This document shows positions 27,791-37,067 of a DNA stretch of 64,000 bases, piece by piece. The position numbers and the translations under genes were made by a program. The notes beneath the pieces are model-generated. The model did no database searches. It was not told where the DNA came from and was given only the letters and a program-made list of their open reading frames with translations. Source of the stretch: Xanthobacteraceae bacterium (GTDB taxonomy: Bacteria; Pseudomonadota; Alphaproteobacteria; Rhizobiales; Xanthobacteraceae); the NCBI GenBank assembly GCA_031291475.1, contig JARLIY010000171.1:56920-120919 (forward strand), given 5' to 3'. The first letter of the stretch is position 1. Each line of letters starts with the position of its first letter.

Positions 27791-29131
27791 TTACTGGCCA
27801 GGCTTCGGCGGCGAATCCGAACAAAACGGGAAAACCGCCGCGATTCGGCAGCCCAGCGAGCCCGTCGTGTCGGTATCCACGCCCTTTCGCCGCGTTTGCG
27901 GGGACCTACCCGCGGATCGTCCCTTTTTCGGCGCTTGGGTGACCGTCCCCCGAAGGTAGCGACTGGGTGGTAAAGGCGGCGCTAATTCATTGTCGCTTGT
28001 GGCCGCCGCGACCTTCTGGGCAAGCAGCAGATTCGATTCGTTCTTCCGCCACCGATAGCCGATGCCGAAGTCGATCGGGATGGCGTTGCCCTTGCTGAAC
28101 AGTTCGCCCATGCGCTCCTGGTAACTCCGCCCGAAGATGGAAAGCGGGCCGACATAGCGGCCAAACGGCTGCAAGCGCCATTGCTTTGGGTTGAAATAAG
28201 CAAGCGGAATGCCGCTGTCGTCTTGCAGGATGGTGGCGCTGTGATCGAGCAGGAATGCGCGCACTTTGTCGAAACCGCCGGTATGCAGGAGGTATGACGC
28301 GCTCTTGATGAAGCTGTCAGCGACGCCAAGCTTGGCGCAGAATGCGAGGAAGCCGCTGCGCTCGACGGAGCCATCGGCAAGATTGGTGTTGAAGTAATAA
28401 AGCGTCTGCCGCGGTCCGTCGCCGTCCGAGAACACGATCTTCACGCCCGGAGCGGCGCTGGGCGGGGCGTGCCTGGCGGTCTTTTTGCCGCCCTCGACCG
28501 CCGGTTCATCCGGCGTCTGGAAATTTCCCTGGTTGTCGAGGCTGACCAAGCTCACTTCGTGAATGGTCTTCCCGGTGCGCGCCAGGAATACATAGAGGAT
28601 CGGCAGCGTTCCGTAGACCGGTCCTTCGTGCAATTGCGTCTTCATATTCCTGGTGATGAAGAAGCTGTAGCTGAGCAGCGAACCGAGCGCAGTCTCGAGA
28701 TTATGCAGCGTCCCGTCGACCGTCGCATGCGACAGGCTGGTGAGCGGCGGGACGTCGCCCGCCGGCTCGAGACCGCTTAAGACGTAAGTCGAGGCGCTGG
28801 GAAAGAATGAAGTCGCGTAAAGAAAATCCGGACCGCTGAACATATACAGCATGGTGTCATGCTTGTCGGCCAGCCGTTCCCGGGAAAACGCGCGAACCTT
28901 GGAAAGCGTGGCGTTATCCTCGCGCCCAAAGATGGAATCGAAGTAGCGCGCATGCTGCTGCCAGACCGGATCTTTGGTCAGCGCCGCGAGAGGAGAATCG
29001 GGCGCCGGGGGCAGTCCGGCGAGGAATCGGGCGGTATCGTTGGCTGTCGCCGTCTCGGCGCTGCGCGCGGGCGCCGCAGTCATTGCCAGCATCACTGCCA
29101 GACAGGCGGCCATCATCTTGGTCGCGGGCAT
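27791..29131 (-). CDS. Exported protein of unknown function
   Basis: 446 residues with a Sec signal peptide (MPATKMMAACLAVMLAMTAA, cut near ARS-AE). The mature protein has YMFSGPDFLYATSFFPSAST and YVLSGLEPAGDVPPL, a pattern I have the impression of from uncharacterised bacterial proteins, then an alternating fold with SFFITRNMKTQL and HTGGFDKVRAFLLDHSA. The C-terminal ~60 residues are Pro/Arg-rich and look disordered. The ATG at 29131 lies just after the permease stop, with AAGGTGG upstream; an in-frame start 14 codons earlier would overlap the permease. Same strand and tight spacing with the permease suggest one operon. Possible envelope-associated role; function unknown. Confidence 0.75.
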   Translation of the reverse strand: MPATKMMAACLAVMLAMTAAPARSAETATANDTARFLAGLPPAPDSPLAALTKDPVWQQHARYFDSIFGREDNATLSKVRAFSRERLADKHDTMLYMFSGPDFLYATSFFPSASTYVLSGLEPAGDVPPLTSLSHATVDGTLHNLETALGSLLSYSFFITRNMKTQLHEGPVYGTLPILYVFLARTGKTIHEVSLVSLDNQGNFQTPDEPAVEGGKKTARHAPPSAAPGVKIVFSDGDGPRQTLYYFNTNLADGSVERSGFLAFCAKLGVADSFIKSASYLLHTGGFDKVRAFLLDHSATILQDDSGIPLAYFNPKQWRLQPFGRYVGPLSIFGRSYQERMGELFSKGNAIPIDFGIGYRWRKNESNLLLAQKVAAATSDNELAPPLPPSRYLRGTVTQAPKKGRSAGRSPQTRRKGVDTDTTGSLGCRIAAVFPFCSDSPPKPGQ

Positions 29132-29135
29132 TTTG

Positions 29136-30485
29136 TTAGGCCACCTTGTGCGAAGCATCCGAGGACGAGACATTCGAGAACAGGCGGGAGGTATAATAGA
29201 TGAGAAGTCCTGCGGACATCATGGCGAAGCCAGCCAGCGACTGCAGCGGCCGATTGACGACGAGATAATACATCATGAACAGCGTCACGCTGAGAAAAAT
29301 GAGCGGCGTCACCGGATAGCCCCAAGCGCGATAGGGCCGCGCCTGTTTCGGGTGGGTGATGCGCATCTTGATGACGCCCAGCACCGTGAAAAACGAGCAG
29401 AAGGCGAGACTGAACTGGATGAAATCCAGCACCGCTTCGAAGCTTTGCGTCAGCAGCAGCAGGTTCGAGACCAGGAGCTGAAAGACGATGGCGACGGCCG
29501 GCACGTCCCGTTTCGACTTGCGCGAGAACAACCGCAGCAGCGGCATATCCTCGCCCATCGTCATGGTGACGCGCGGGCCGATCCAGGTCATGGCGCTGAT
29601 CGACGAAATGAGTCCGAGCGAGATCACGGCGCCGACGATGCGCCCGCCAAGATTGCCGAAAACGTGCTTGCCGGCAATGATGCCGACGTCGATCTGGCCG
29701 GCCAATTCGCGCATCGGGGTAGTGGCGAGAAAGACGGCATTCAACGCCACGTAAAGAACGATCACAATCGCCGTTCCAATGAACAACGCGCGCGGCAGGT
29801 TGCGTTCCGGCTCGCGCAATTCGCCGACGATGTAGGTGGCCGCATTCCAGCCCGAGTAGGAATACATCACGAACACCAGGCTGATGGCGAACGGTGCACC
29901 GCCGATGTAAGCGAGGTCGACGGCGCTCGGCAAAAACGAGATCGACTGTGAATCGCCGAAGGCGAAGCCGGCGACGATGAACACCACGATGAGGACGAGT
30001 TTGAGGGCGGTCCAGGCGTTGTGATAGGCGCCGCCGAACTTGACTCCGCCCAGATGCACGAGCGCGGCGAGCCAGGTTACGCCGAAGCCGAGGAGAAGGG
30101 GCGGCGCTCCCGGTATGATCGATTTGAAATAGATGCCGAACGCCATCGCGGCGAGCGCGATGGGCGCGGCGAACCCGACGGTGGCCGACAGCCAGCCGGC
30201 CACAAATCCGAACGCCGGATGATAGATCCGGCGCAGAAAATTATATTCGCCGCTCGAGCGCGGAAACATTGCTGCGAGTTCCGCGTAGCAGAACGCCCCG
30301 CATATCGCGACGATTCCGCCGACGATCCATAGCAGCAGGAGCGAGAAGCCGGACGCTATGTCGGTGACCTGAAATCCGAGGCTGGAGAAAACGCCGACGC
30401 CGACCATGTCGGCGACCACGATGGCGGTAGCGGTAATCCACGACACCGTGCCGGCGGATACGCCGCCTGAAGCGGAATTGGTCAT
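29136..30485 (-). CDS. APC-family amino acid permease
   Basis: A 449-residue permease with about 12 membrane segments. The first helix has the broken substrate-site motif VVADMVGVGVFSSLGF, and helix 2-3 carries CYAELAAMFPRSSGEYNFL, typical of the APC superfamily (LAT-like branch). FVMYSYSGWNAATYIVGELREP is the family signature in the sixth helix. The cargo is probably an amino acid or amine. The start is MTNSAS with GAGGA ten bases upstream; an ATG eight codons earlier is also open. It heads a reverse run with the exported protein and the anchored hydrolase. Confidence 0.92.
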   Translation of the reverse strand: MTNSASGGVSAGTVSWITATAIVVADMVGVGVFSSLGFQVTDIASGFSLLLLWIVGGIVAICGAFCYAELAAMFPRSSGEYNFLRRIYHPAFGFVAGWLSATVGFAAPIALAAMAFGIYFKSIIPGAPPLLLGFGVTWLAALVHLGGVKFGGAYHNAWTALKLVLIVVFIVAGFAFGDSQSISFLPSAVDLAYIGGAPFAISLVFVMYSYSGWNAATYIVGELREPERNLPRALFIGTAIVIVLYVALNAVFLATTPMRELAGQIDVGIIAGKHVFGNLGGRIVGAVISLGLISSISAMTWIGPRVTMTMGEDMPLLRLFSRKSKRDVPAVAIVFQLLVSNLLLLTQSFEAVLDFIQFSLAFCSFFTVLGVIKMRITHPKQARPYRAWGYPVTPLIFLSVTLFMMYYLVVNRPLQSLAGFAMMSAGLLIYYTSRLFSNVSSSDASHKVA

Positions 30486-30667
30486 GAATGAGGTGTCCTC
30501 GTCCGGCACGGCGGCATTACAGGGTGCAACCCGTTAAAATTCAAGGAGCAATTTGGCTTCCGGCGGGGCCCAAAAAACTTGACGCCGTGCCCTGCGCGGG
30601 TTCCGCAATCAGCGAGGAAACCCCCACCCAGAAGACGCGTCCGGGTGCATCGCGCGCCGCCGATCGT

Positions 30668-31798
30668 TCATTGCGAGCGCACGCCGGCGAGGACGGTGCT
30701 TTTGCCGCCACCGCGGCCGCCCTGGATCTCGGGCTTGCGCGGTGACACCTCCCGTATCCGCTGCTGTACGAAGGTGAGCTTCGCAACCGCCAAGGGGCCA
30801 AGCACGAAAGGATAGAGATCGTGCAGGCCCATGCTGCGATTGATCGAATTGACCGCAAAGCTGAGCGCAAGCCATGCCTCGACCAGGCGGTTCATGCTGG
30901 TGTCGCGTGGATGGAAATCGAACACGGCGCCGGGACTCTGCGGCAGCTTCGGACTGACCGCCAGGCCGGCAAAGTGTGCGATTTCGATCGTGTCGATCAT
31001 GTGAAAATAGTGGGCCCAAGTCTCCGCGAAATCTTCCCAGGGGTGAGCGCTTGCGTAAGCGGAGATGAAATGTTCCGACCATTCGCCGAGCGCGCCCTGC
31101 GCGTAATAGTTCTGCAGGGCCGCTGCATAGTCCCGTCTTTCGTCGCCAAAGATGCGCCGGAATTCGTCGAGATGCGGCGTGCCGGCGATCAGCCGATCCC
31201 AGTAATAATGTCCGATCTCGTGACGGAAATGGCCGAGGAGGGTGCGATACGGTTCGCCCATTTTATGGCGGCGACGCTCGCGCTCCGAATCGTCGGCTTC
31301 CGCGAGATTGATGGTGATGACGCCGTCGGCATGGCCGGTCATCGCCTTTGAACCCGACGGTGCGTCGGCCAGAAATTCAAACGCCAGGCCTGCCGGACTT
31401 TCAGCTTGGGTCTCCACCGGCAGCCGAAGCTGAAACAGCGTGTAGAACAGCCGGTGCTTGGCGACTTCGAGCGCGCGCCACCGGTCCAGGTTTTCCGGCA
31501 AGGACAGATCCGGGATCATGCGGTTATGGCGGCAAGCGGCGCAATAGGCGTCGGGCAACGCGGCCGGAATAAGCCAATTGCAAACGCTGTAGGCGGCGTT
31601 GGCGCAATAGCGATAAGTCTTGGCGTCCGCGAGCGCCCACCAGACATTCTGCTCAGGGTTGCGCCCCGCGCCATCGGGTTTGAGCGCGCTGATCGTTTCC
31701 CGTTCCGGCAAATAGCCGAGCGACAGCCCGCAGCGTTCGCACCGCGTGTTTTCGAAATAGAGCGGCTGTCCGCAATTCTGGCATTGAAAGAGCTTCAT
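30668..31798 (-). CDS. Putative zinc-binding metallopeptidase with N-terminal zinc ribbon
   Basis: 376 residues. The N-terminus has a four-Cys zinc ribbon (CQNCGQPLYFENTRCERCG), then two more Cys pairs (CANAAYSVCNW, CAACRHNRM). The catalytic region shows HEIGHYYW, an HExxH-like motif in HxxxH form (His-Glu-Ile-Gly-His), and later DFAETWAHYFHMIDT, where Glu/His could be the third ligand. This fits the putative zinc-binding metallopeptidase family (DUF2248-like) of proteobacteria. Start at MKLFQCQ with GGGAG five bases upstream. Cytoplasmic, substrate unknown. The C-terminus ends in a Gly/Lys-rich tail (GGRGGGKSTVLAG). Confidence 0.88.
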   Translation of the reverse strand: MKLFQCQNCGQPLYFENTRCERCGLSLGYLPERETISALKPDGAGRNPEQNVWWALADAKTYRYCANAAYSVCNWLIPAALPDAYCAACRHNRMIPDLSLPENLDRWRALEVAKHRLFYTLFQLRLPVETQAESPAGLAFEFLADAPSGSKAMTGHADGVITINLAEADDSERERRRHKMGEPYRTLLGHFRHEIGHYYWDRLIAGTPHLDEFRRIFGDERRDYAAALQNYYAQGALGEWSEHFISAYASAHPWEDFAETWAHYFHMIDTIEIAHFAGLAVSPKLPQSPGAVFDFHPRDTSMNRLVEAWLALSFAVNSINRSMGLHDLYPFVLGPLAVAKLTFVQQRIREVSPRKPEIQGGRGGGKSTVLAGVRSQ

Positions 31799-32050
31799 CG
31801 CACTCCCGGTTGGCCGATTCCACAACACCACTGGCAGCGCCGCGAATCGCCTAACCACAATATAAGCGCAAGGTTTCAATTGGCTCGCCAAGATGCGGCA
31901 ATTTCACTGCATTATTCGGGGTCATAAGCGGAACTTCGCCTCAGGGGTGGCCGTTTCGGGCGCCTTTGGGTCGCGGCGCGCGCGCGACCCGGTTACTAAT
32001 GACGAGTTCGCTCGTCGAAATCGAGGGATTTAGTGGTCTCCAGCACCAGT

Positions 32051-33826
32051 ATGGCCGGATACAGCGATGCCCTGGTCGTGCTGGGCACTGCCGGCGTCGT
32101 GGTGCCGATGGTGCGACGATGGGGATTGAGTCCGGTGCTGGGCTATTTGGGGGCCGGCGCGATTCTCGGGCCGCTCGGGCTCGGCTCAATCAGCGGCGCG
32201 TTTCCAGCGCTGTCGTGGTTCACGATCAGCGACGCCCAGAACGTGGCCGGCATCGCGCAACTGGGTATCGTTTTTCTTCTGTTTCTGGTCGGCCTCGAGC
32301 TGTCATTCCCCAGATTATCGGCCATGCGCCGCCTAGTCATCGGGCTCGGCGGTTCACAGGTGCTGCTGACCAGTGCCTTGATTGCCGGCGCTGCGCTCGC
32401 GGTCGGAAAAAATCCATCGGAAGCGATCGTGCTGGGGGCGAGCCTGTCGCTATCCTCGACGGCGATCGTGCTCGAGCTTCTCTCCGGTCAGGAGCGTCTT
32501 ACCACCAGCGTCGGCCGCGCGAGTTTTTCCGTTTTGCTTGCGCAGGATCTGGCGGTCGTTCCGATTCTCGTCTTCGTTTCGATCCTGGCGGCAAGGTCCG
32601 GAGGGTCGGTGCTTGCCAGCCTCGCCAGCGCGCTGCTCCAGGCCGCGGTCGCCGTGACGATCATTGTTACGTTCGGCCGCGTACTGTTGCGACCGTTGTT
32701 TCGTCTCGTGGCCACGGCACGATCGAGCGAACTGTTCATCGCCGCCGTGCTGTTCGTGATCGTTGCGGCAGGCGTCATCGCCGATCAGGCCGGCCTCTCC
32801 ATGGCGCTCGGGGCCTTTTTGGCCGGCTTGCTGCTTGCGGGGACGGAATACCGCAAGGCGATCGAAGCGGCGATGGGGCCCTTTAAAGGACTTCTCCTCG
32901 GCATCTTCTTCTTCACGGTGGGGATGAACATCGACTTCCGCGAACTGCTGCGCGAGCCGCTGTTGCTCCTTGGCAGTGTCGTGAGCTTGATTGCGTTGAA
33001 ATCGCTGTTGCTGATCGGGCTCGGCAAACTGTTTCGTTTATCCTGGCCCGTCGCGACCGAGACCGGCCTGCTGCTCGGCCCCGGAGGGGAATTCGCTTTC
33101 GTCAGCATCGGCATGGCGGCGGCGGCGGGCCTGATCGAGGCGCGTCTGGCGAGCTTCACGCTTGCCGTCACTTCGGTGACCATGGCGCTGACGCCGCTTC
33201 TTTCCATCGGCGCGCGGCAGATGGCGCGGCTCACGACGGGCACGGCCGTCGATCCCGAACTGATGGTGCGGCCGGCGGGCGGACAGAAGCAGGCAATCGT
33301 CGTCGGTTACGGCCGGGTCGGCAAAGTCGTCTGCGCGCTCCTGCGGCAGCACAATATCCCCTACATTGCCGCCGATTCCGACGCCCTGACCGTCACCCGC
33401 GACCGCCGCGAGGGCCATGACGTGTATTACGGCGATGCGGCCGATACACAATTTCTTGCAAGCTGCGGTTTGGCGACGGCTGCAGGCGTCATCATCACCA
33501 TCCATTCGGTCGGTGTTATCGACGACGTCGTCGAGCATGTTCGGCAGATGCGGTCGGACATTCTGATCGTTTCGCGCGCGCGCGACGCCGACCACGCCCG
33601 TCATCTCTACAGCCTCGGCGCCACGGACGCCGTGCCGGAGACGATCGAAGCGAGCCTCCAGCTATCCGAGGCGGCTCTCGTCGGATTGGGCGTGGCGACC
33701 GGGCCGGCAATCGCCTCAATTCACGAGAAGCGCGACGAAATCCGCCATGCATTGCAGCAGGCGGCCCAAGATGCCGGTCGCGAGGAAATTCATTCGGTCA
33801 AAGAAAAGACGCAGGGCGCCGCGTAG
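32051..33826 (+). CDS. Kef-type (CPA2) cation/proton antiporter with TrkA-N domain
   Basis: 591 residues. The first ~395 are 12-13 membrane helices of the CPA2 family (YLGAGAILGPLGLG, FLLFLVGLELSF, FSVLLAQDLAVVPILVFVS with the Gln-Asp pair, FFTVGMNIDF, LLGPGGEFAFV). The C-terminal part is a TrkA-N Rossmann domain with AIVVGYGRVGKVVCALLRQ, YYGDAADTQFL and SRARDADHARHLYSLGA, which binds NAD(H)/glutathione-type ligands and gates K+ efflux in KefB/KefC. Start taken at MAGYSD; a GTG six codons earlier is possible. Upstream gene is divergent. Confidence 0.92.
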   Translation: MAGYSDALVVLGTAGVVVPMVRRWGLSPVLGYLGAGAILGPLGLGSISGAFPALSWFTISDAQNVAGIAQLGIVFLLFLVGLELSFPRLSAMRRLVIGLGGSQVLLTSALIAGAALAVGKNPSEAIVLGASLSLSSTAIVLELLSGQERLTTSVGRASFSVLLAQDLAVVPILVFVSILAARSGGSVLASLASALLQAAVAVTIIVTFGRVLLRPLFRLVATARSSELFIAAVLFVIVAAGVIADQAGLSMALGAFLAGLLLAGTEYRKAIEAAMGPFKGLLLGIFFFTVGMNIDFRELLREPLLLLGSVVSLIALKSLLLIGLGKLFRLSWPVATETGLLLGPGGEFAFVSIGMAAAAGLIEARLASFTLAVTSVTMALTPLLSIGARQMARLTTGTAVDPELMVRPAGGQKQAIVVGYGRVGKVVCALLRQHNIPYIAADSDALTVTRDRREGHDVYYGDAADTQFLASCGLATAAGVIITIHSVGVIDDVVEHVRQMRSDILIVSRARDADHARHLYSLGATDAVPETIEASLQLSEAALVGLGVATGPAIASIHEKRDEIRHALQQAAQDAGREEIHSVKEKTQGAA

Positions 33827-33850
33827 TCCGGTCCCCGCCATATTTCCGCG

Positions 33851-35311
33851 TCAGTGGCGTTGCGCGCTTCGACTCTTGAGGTCCAGCACCACGGGGAGCT
33901 TTGCCGGCCGCGACGTCGCCAGCCGGGCCGGGGTGCGGCGCGTGTCTGCCAGCGTGCGCAGGAAGTCGGCAAACCAATTCTGCACCGAGGAGGCTCTGAG
34001 CTTGCCGATCATGGCGTGCCAGCGCTCGCGGCGCTCGTCGAGGCTCATCGCCAGAGCGGCCGCGATCTGCCGCGCCATGCCGTCGACGTCATGAGGATTG
34101 ACCATGAGCGCCGCGTCGAGCTCCCTTGCCGCGCCGGCGAATGAGGACAGCACCAGCACGCCGGGATCGAACGGGTTCTGCGCCGCCACGTATTCCTTGG
34201 CGACCAGATTCATGCCGTCATGCAGCGGCGTCACCAGCCCCACATGCGCCGCGCGGTAGAAGCCGGCGAGCGTGAGCTGCGAAAAGCTCTTGTTGAGATA
34301 GCGGATCGGAATCCAGTCGACCTCGCCGTGGCGACCATTGATCTCGCCGACCAGGGAGGCAAGCTCCGACTTGAGTTCGCGGTAGGCTCGGATGTTACCG
34401 CGCGTCGGTACTGCGACTTGCAAGAGCGACACGTTGCGTTTTAGTTGTGACTCGCTCTCGAGCATGCGGTCGAATGCGCGCATTCTGTTGGCGAGCCCCT
34501 TCGAATAATCGAGGCGATCGACACCGAGAACGAGCTTGCCGCCATGCAGGCTCGCGCGCAGCCGGTTCACGTCGGCGCGCGTCGAGGCTTTGGTCGCGCG
34601 CGAAGAAAACTCTTCCACGTCGATGCCGATCGGGAAGGTCGCGAGATGGGTCAGGCCGGCGCGGGAGGTAACCGCGCCGTCGAACACCGACAGCCCAAGC
34701 TCGAATTGCAGATAGTCCTCGAAATTCTCCCGGTCCTCATCGGTCTGGAATCCGATGAGATCGTAGGAGAGCATCGCCTCCACGAGATCGGCATGGTGCG
34801 GGACCGCGGCCATGGTGCGGCGATCGGCCCACGGCGTGTGCAAGAAAAACCCGAGGGGGCGGCCGATTTGCAGCCGCCGCATTTCTGCGCCCAGCGTGAG
34901 GAAATGATAATCCTGAATCCAGAAGACCGCGTCCGGCTCGACGAAGCGGAGCAGCGCGCGCGCCATAAAGGCGTTGACTTCGCGATAGGACGCATACTCC
35001 TCCGCCGTGACCCGGATGAGATCGGGGCGCGAGTGCAACGCCGGCCACAAGGCTGAATTAGCGAATCCTTCGTAATAGCCGCGGTAGTGCTTCGCCGGCA
35101 TGTCGACCGTCGCGAGCGCGCCGGTGCCCAGTGCCTCGATCCGCGCGAAGGAATCCTTGGTCTGCGCCGCGTCGGCGGTTTGGCCGCTCGAGCCGACCCA
35201 GATCGCACCCCAATCCCTGACCATGGGAATCAGCGCCGCGGCCAATCCCCCGGCGATCGGCTCATCGGATTTTGCCCGCGCGACACGGTTTGATACGACG
35301 ATCACAGTCAC
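33851..35311 (-). CDS. otsA: Trehalose-6-phosphate synthase OtsA
   Basis: A 486-residue GT20 enzyme making trehalose-6-phosphate from UDP-glucose and glucose-6-phosphate. Visible: [10 protein letters not shown], the N-terminal loop of the family; [46 protein letters not shown]; and [19 protein letters not shown], with the catalytic Arg/Lys and Glu. The start is GTG with GGAGG seven bases upstream, better than the longer frame. The cognate otsB lies about 14 kb away, so the pathway is split. Convergent with the antiporter gene; the ASRT-like gene lies upstream. Confidence 0.95.
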   Translation of the reverse strand: MTVIVVSNRVARAKSDEPIAGGLAAALIPMVRDWGAIWVGSSGQTADAAQTKDSFARIEALGTGALATVDMPAKHYRGYYEGFANSALWPALHSRPDLIRVTAEEYASYREVNAFMARALLRFVEPDAVFWIQDYHFLTLGAEMRRLQIGRPLGFFLHTPWADRRTMAAVPHHADLVEAMLSYDLIGFQTDEDRENFEDYLQFELGLSVFDGAVTSRAGLTHLATFPIGIDVEEFSSRATKASTRADVNRLRASLHGGKLVLGVDRLDYSKGLANRMRAFDRMLESESQLKRNVSLLQVAVPTRGNIRAYRELKSELASLVGEINGRHGEVDWIPIRYLNKSFSQLTLAGFYRAAHVGLVTPLHDGMNLVAKEYVAAQNPFDPGVLVLSSFAGAARELDAALMVNPHDVDGMARQIAAALAMSLDERRERWHAMIGKLRASSVQNWFADFLRTLADTRRTPARLATSRPAKLPVVLDLKSRSAQRH

Positions 35312-35461
35312 GAGTTGTCCTCCGCTTCCGTGCTGCAATAACGGTTTTGGACACGATTAGTTCCGGTCTTTCGCTTCGCTCGTGATGCGTTGCAAAGAAG
35401 CGAAAACGAATTCCACCGCTTAATTTCGTCAAATTGCACGCGCAGGCCGCCCGCCGCGTGT

Positions 35462-35836
35462 TTAGGCGTCGGCATAAGCCGTGGTTGATGGCAGCGCTAC
35501 TTCAGCGTGGCGTGAATCGAGGCGCGTGTGCTGCACGATGATCGGCACATCGGATTCGAATACCGATGAGTAGTCGGTGTCGCGCGGAACAACCGCCGGA
35601 TCTTTAAGATCGTTAAAACGCAAATGCAGCGTGCGCCGCGCGGCAATCGTAACGCGATAGGGTCCGATCGGCTCCTGATCGGCGAAGAAGATGGTGATGT
35701 TGACGCGCGCCTCGCGATCGCCGGGATTGAGGATGCAAGCGGTCTCATGCGAGATCAGGGTGCGATCGGAAAAAGAGCTTTGCGAAGGAATATATCCTTC
35801 AGCGATGGCCCAGCGCTTGCGGCCGATGGAATCCAT
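35462..35836 (-). CDS. Sensory rhodopsin transducer-like (ASRT) protein
   Basis: 124 residues matching the Anabaena sensory rhodopsin transducer family along its length: RKRWAIAEGYIPSQSS, LISHETACILNPGDREA, NITIFFADQEPIGPYRVT, RRTLHLRFNDLKDP, DTDYSSVFESDVPIIVQHTR and LDSRHAEVALPSTTAYA. In Anabaena the tetrameric beta-sandwich binds the rhodopsin; the wider family has been proposed to bind small molecules, especially carbohydrates, in bacteria with no rhodopsin. Here there is no rhodopsin gene in view, and it stands between otsA and a glucose dehydrogenase/GH15 pair. Function inferred only as sugar-linked. Confidence 0.9.
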   Translation of the reverse strand: MDSIGRKRWAIAEGYIPSQSSFSDRTLISHETACILNPGDREARVNITIFFADQEPIGPYRVTIAARRTLHLRFNDLKDPAVVPRDTDYSSVFESDVPIIVQHTRLDSRHAEVALPSTTAYADA

Positions 35837-36016
35837 GCGGGCTTCTCCAGGCGGCTTGCAAGCCGTCGCCGGCAGGAAATTGCGGCAGACGGTGAACCGC
35901 TGAAGTCGCCGTTGGTTCCAAAACGGGAACTTTTCGCGCCATCAGGCGGTTATCGACCCTCTGGTGGCGCTGCGCGTGCCCCGTTTTGCAAACGAATCGA
36001 GCGCGGAACAAAATCA

Positions 36017-37063
36017 ATGCGCGCCCTTACTGTCGCCCCGGGTACCGCTAATTCGGCGCGGCTCGAAGACGTCGCCGATCCGTCGACCGAGGATGGCGCG
36101 GTGCTGGTGCGTACGCTCGCGCTCGGTGTCTGCGGCACCGACCGCGAAATCGTTGCCGGACATTATGGATGGGCGCCGCCGGGCGAGCGCAGGCTGGTGA
36201 TCGGTCACGAGTCGCTCGGCACCGTGCAACAGGCGCCCGTCGATTGCGGCGTGAAGATCGGCGACCTCGTCGTCGGCATCGTGCGCCGGCCCGATCCGGT
36301 GCCTTGTGGTGCTTGCGCTGTCGGCGAGTGGGACATGTGCCGCAACGGCCGCTACACCGAGCGCGGCATCAAAGAGCGCAATGGTTACGGTTCCGAATTT
36401 TTCCGCATTGAGCCCGACTTTCTCGTCAAGGTCGATTCGTCCCTCGGGATTGCCGGTGTATTGCTCGAGCCGACCAGCGTGGTCACCAAGGCTTGGGATC
36501 ACACCGAGCGCATCGGGCAGCGCACGCGTTCATGGCAGCCGAAGACTTTGCTAGTCACCGGCGGCGGTCCGGTCGGCCTGCTTGCGGCCATGATCGGCGC
36601 TCAGCGCGGCCTCGACGTTCACGTGCTCGACCACCATGAAAGCCTGAGGAAGCGCGACCTGGTGCGCCAGCTGGGCGGGACCTACCACATCGAGGCGCTC
36701 GCCGACCTTCCGCTCCAACCCGATATCTTGATGGAATGTACCGGCGCGCCGAGTGTCGTGCGCGAGATTCTCGGGCGCACGGCATCCGGCGGCATCGTTT
36801 GCCTGGTCGGCGTCACGACGCCGGGCCACGACTTCAACCTCGATATCGGTGCGATCAATCGCACCATGGTGCTCGATAACGACACCGTGTTCGGTAGCGT
36901 GAATGCCAACCGCCGCCATTATGAATTGGCCGCTGAGGCGTTGCGGCGAGCGGACAAAGCCTGGCTCGACAAGCTCATTACACGACGCGAGCCGGTCGAG
37001 CAGTGGACGCAATCCCTGCAACGGCAACCGGACGATATCAAAGTCATCGTCGAGTTTTCCTGA
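36017..37063 (+). CDS. Glucose 1-dehydrogenase-like zinc MDR enzyme
   Basis: 348 residues of the glucose/aldose dehydrogenase branch of the MDR superfamily. The catalytic zinc site is visible as VCGTDREIVAGHYG and GHESLGTV; the structural zinc loop has CGACAVGEWDMCRNG with Tyr-rich YTERGIKERNGYGSEFF. The Rossmann domain is LLVTGGGPVGLLAAMIGAQRG. Archaeal-type enzymes oxidise glucose or galactose to lactone with NAD(P). Start at MRALTVAPG; no strong ribosome site. The broken GH15 gene begins four bases after its stop, so they were one operon: release of glucose then oxidation is a reasonable reading. Confidence 0.9.
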   Translation: MRALTVAPGTANSARLEDVADPSTEDGAVLVRTLALGVCGTDREIVAGHYGWAPPGERRLVIGHESLGTVQQAPVDCGVKIGDLVVGIVRRPDPVPCGACAVGEWDMCRNGRYTERGIKERNGYGSEFFRIEPDFLVKVDSSLGIAGVLLEPTSVVTKAWDHTERIGQRTRSWQPKTLLVTGGGPVGLLAAMIGAQRGLDVHVLDHHESLRKRDLVRQLGGTYHIEALADLPLQPDILMECTGAPSVVREILGRTASGGIVCLVGVTTPGHDFNLDIGAINRTMVLDNDTVFGSVNANRRHYELAAEALRRADKAWLDKLITRREPVEQWTQSLQRQPDDIKVIVEFS

Positions 37064-37067
37064 TCTC

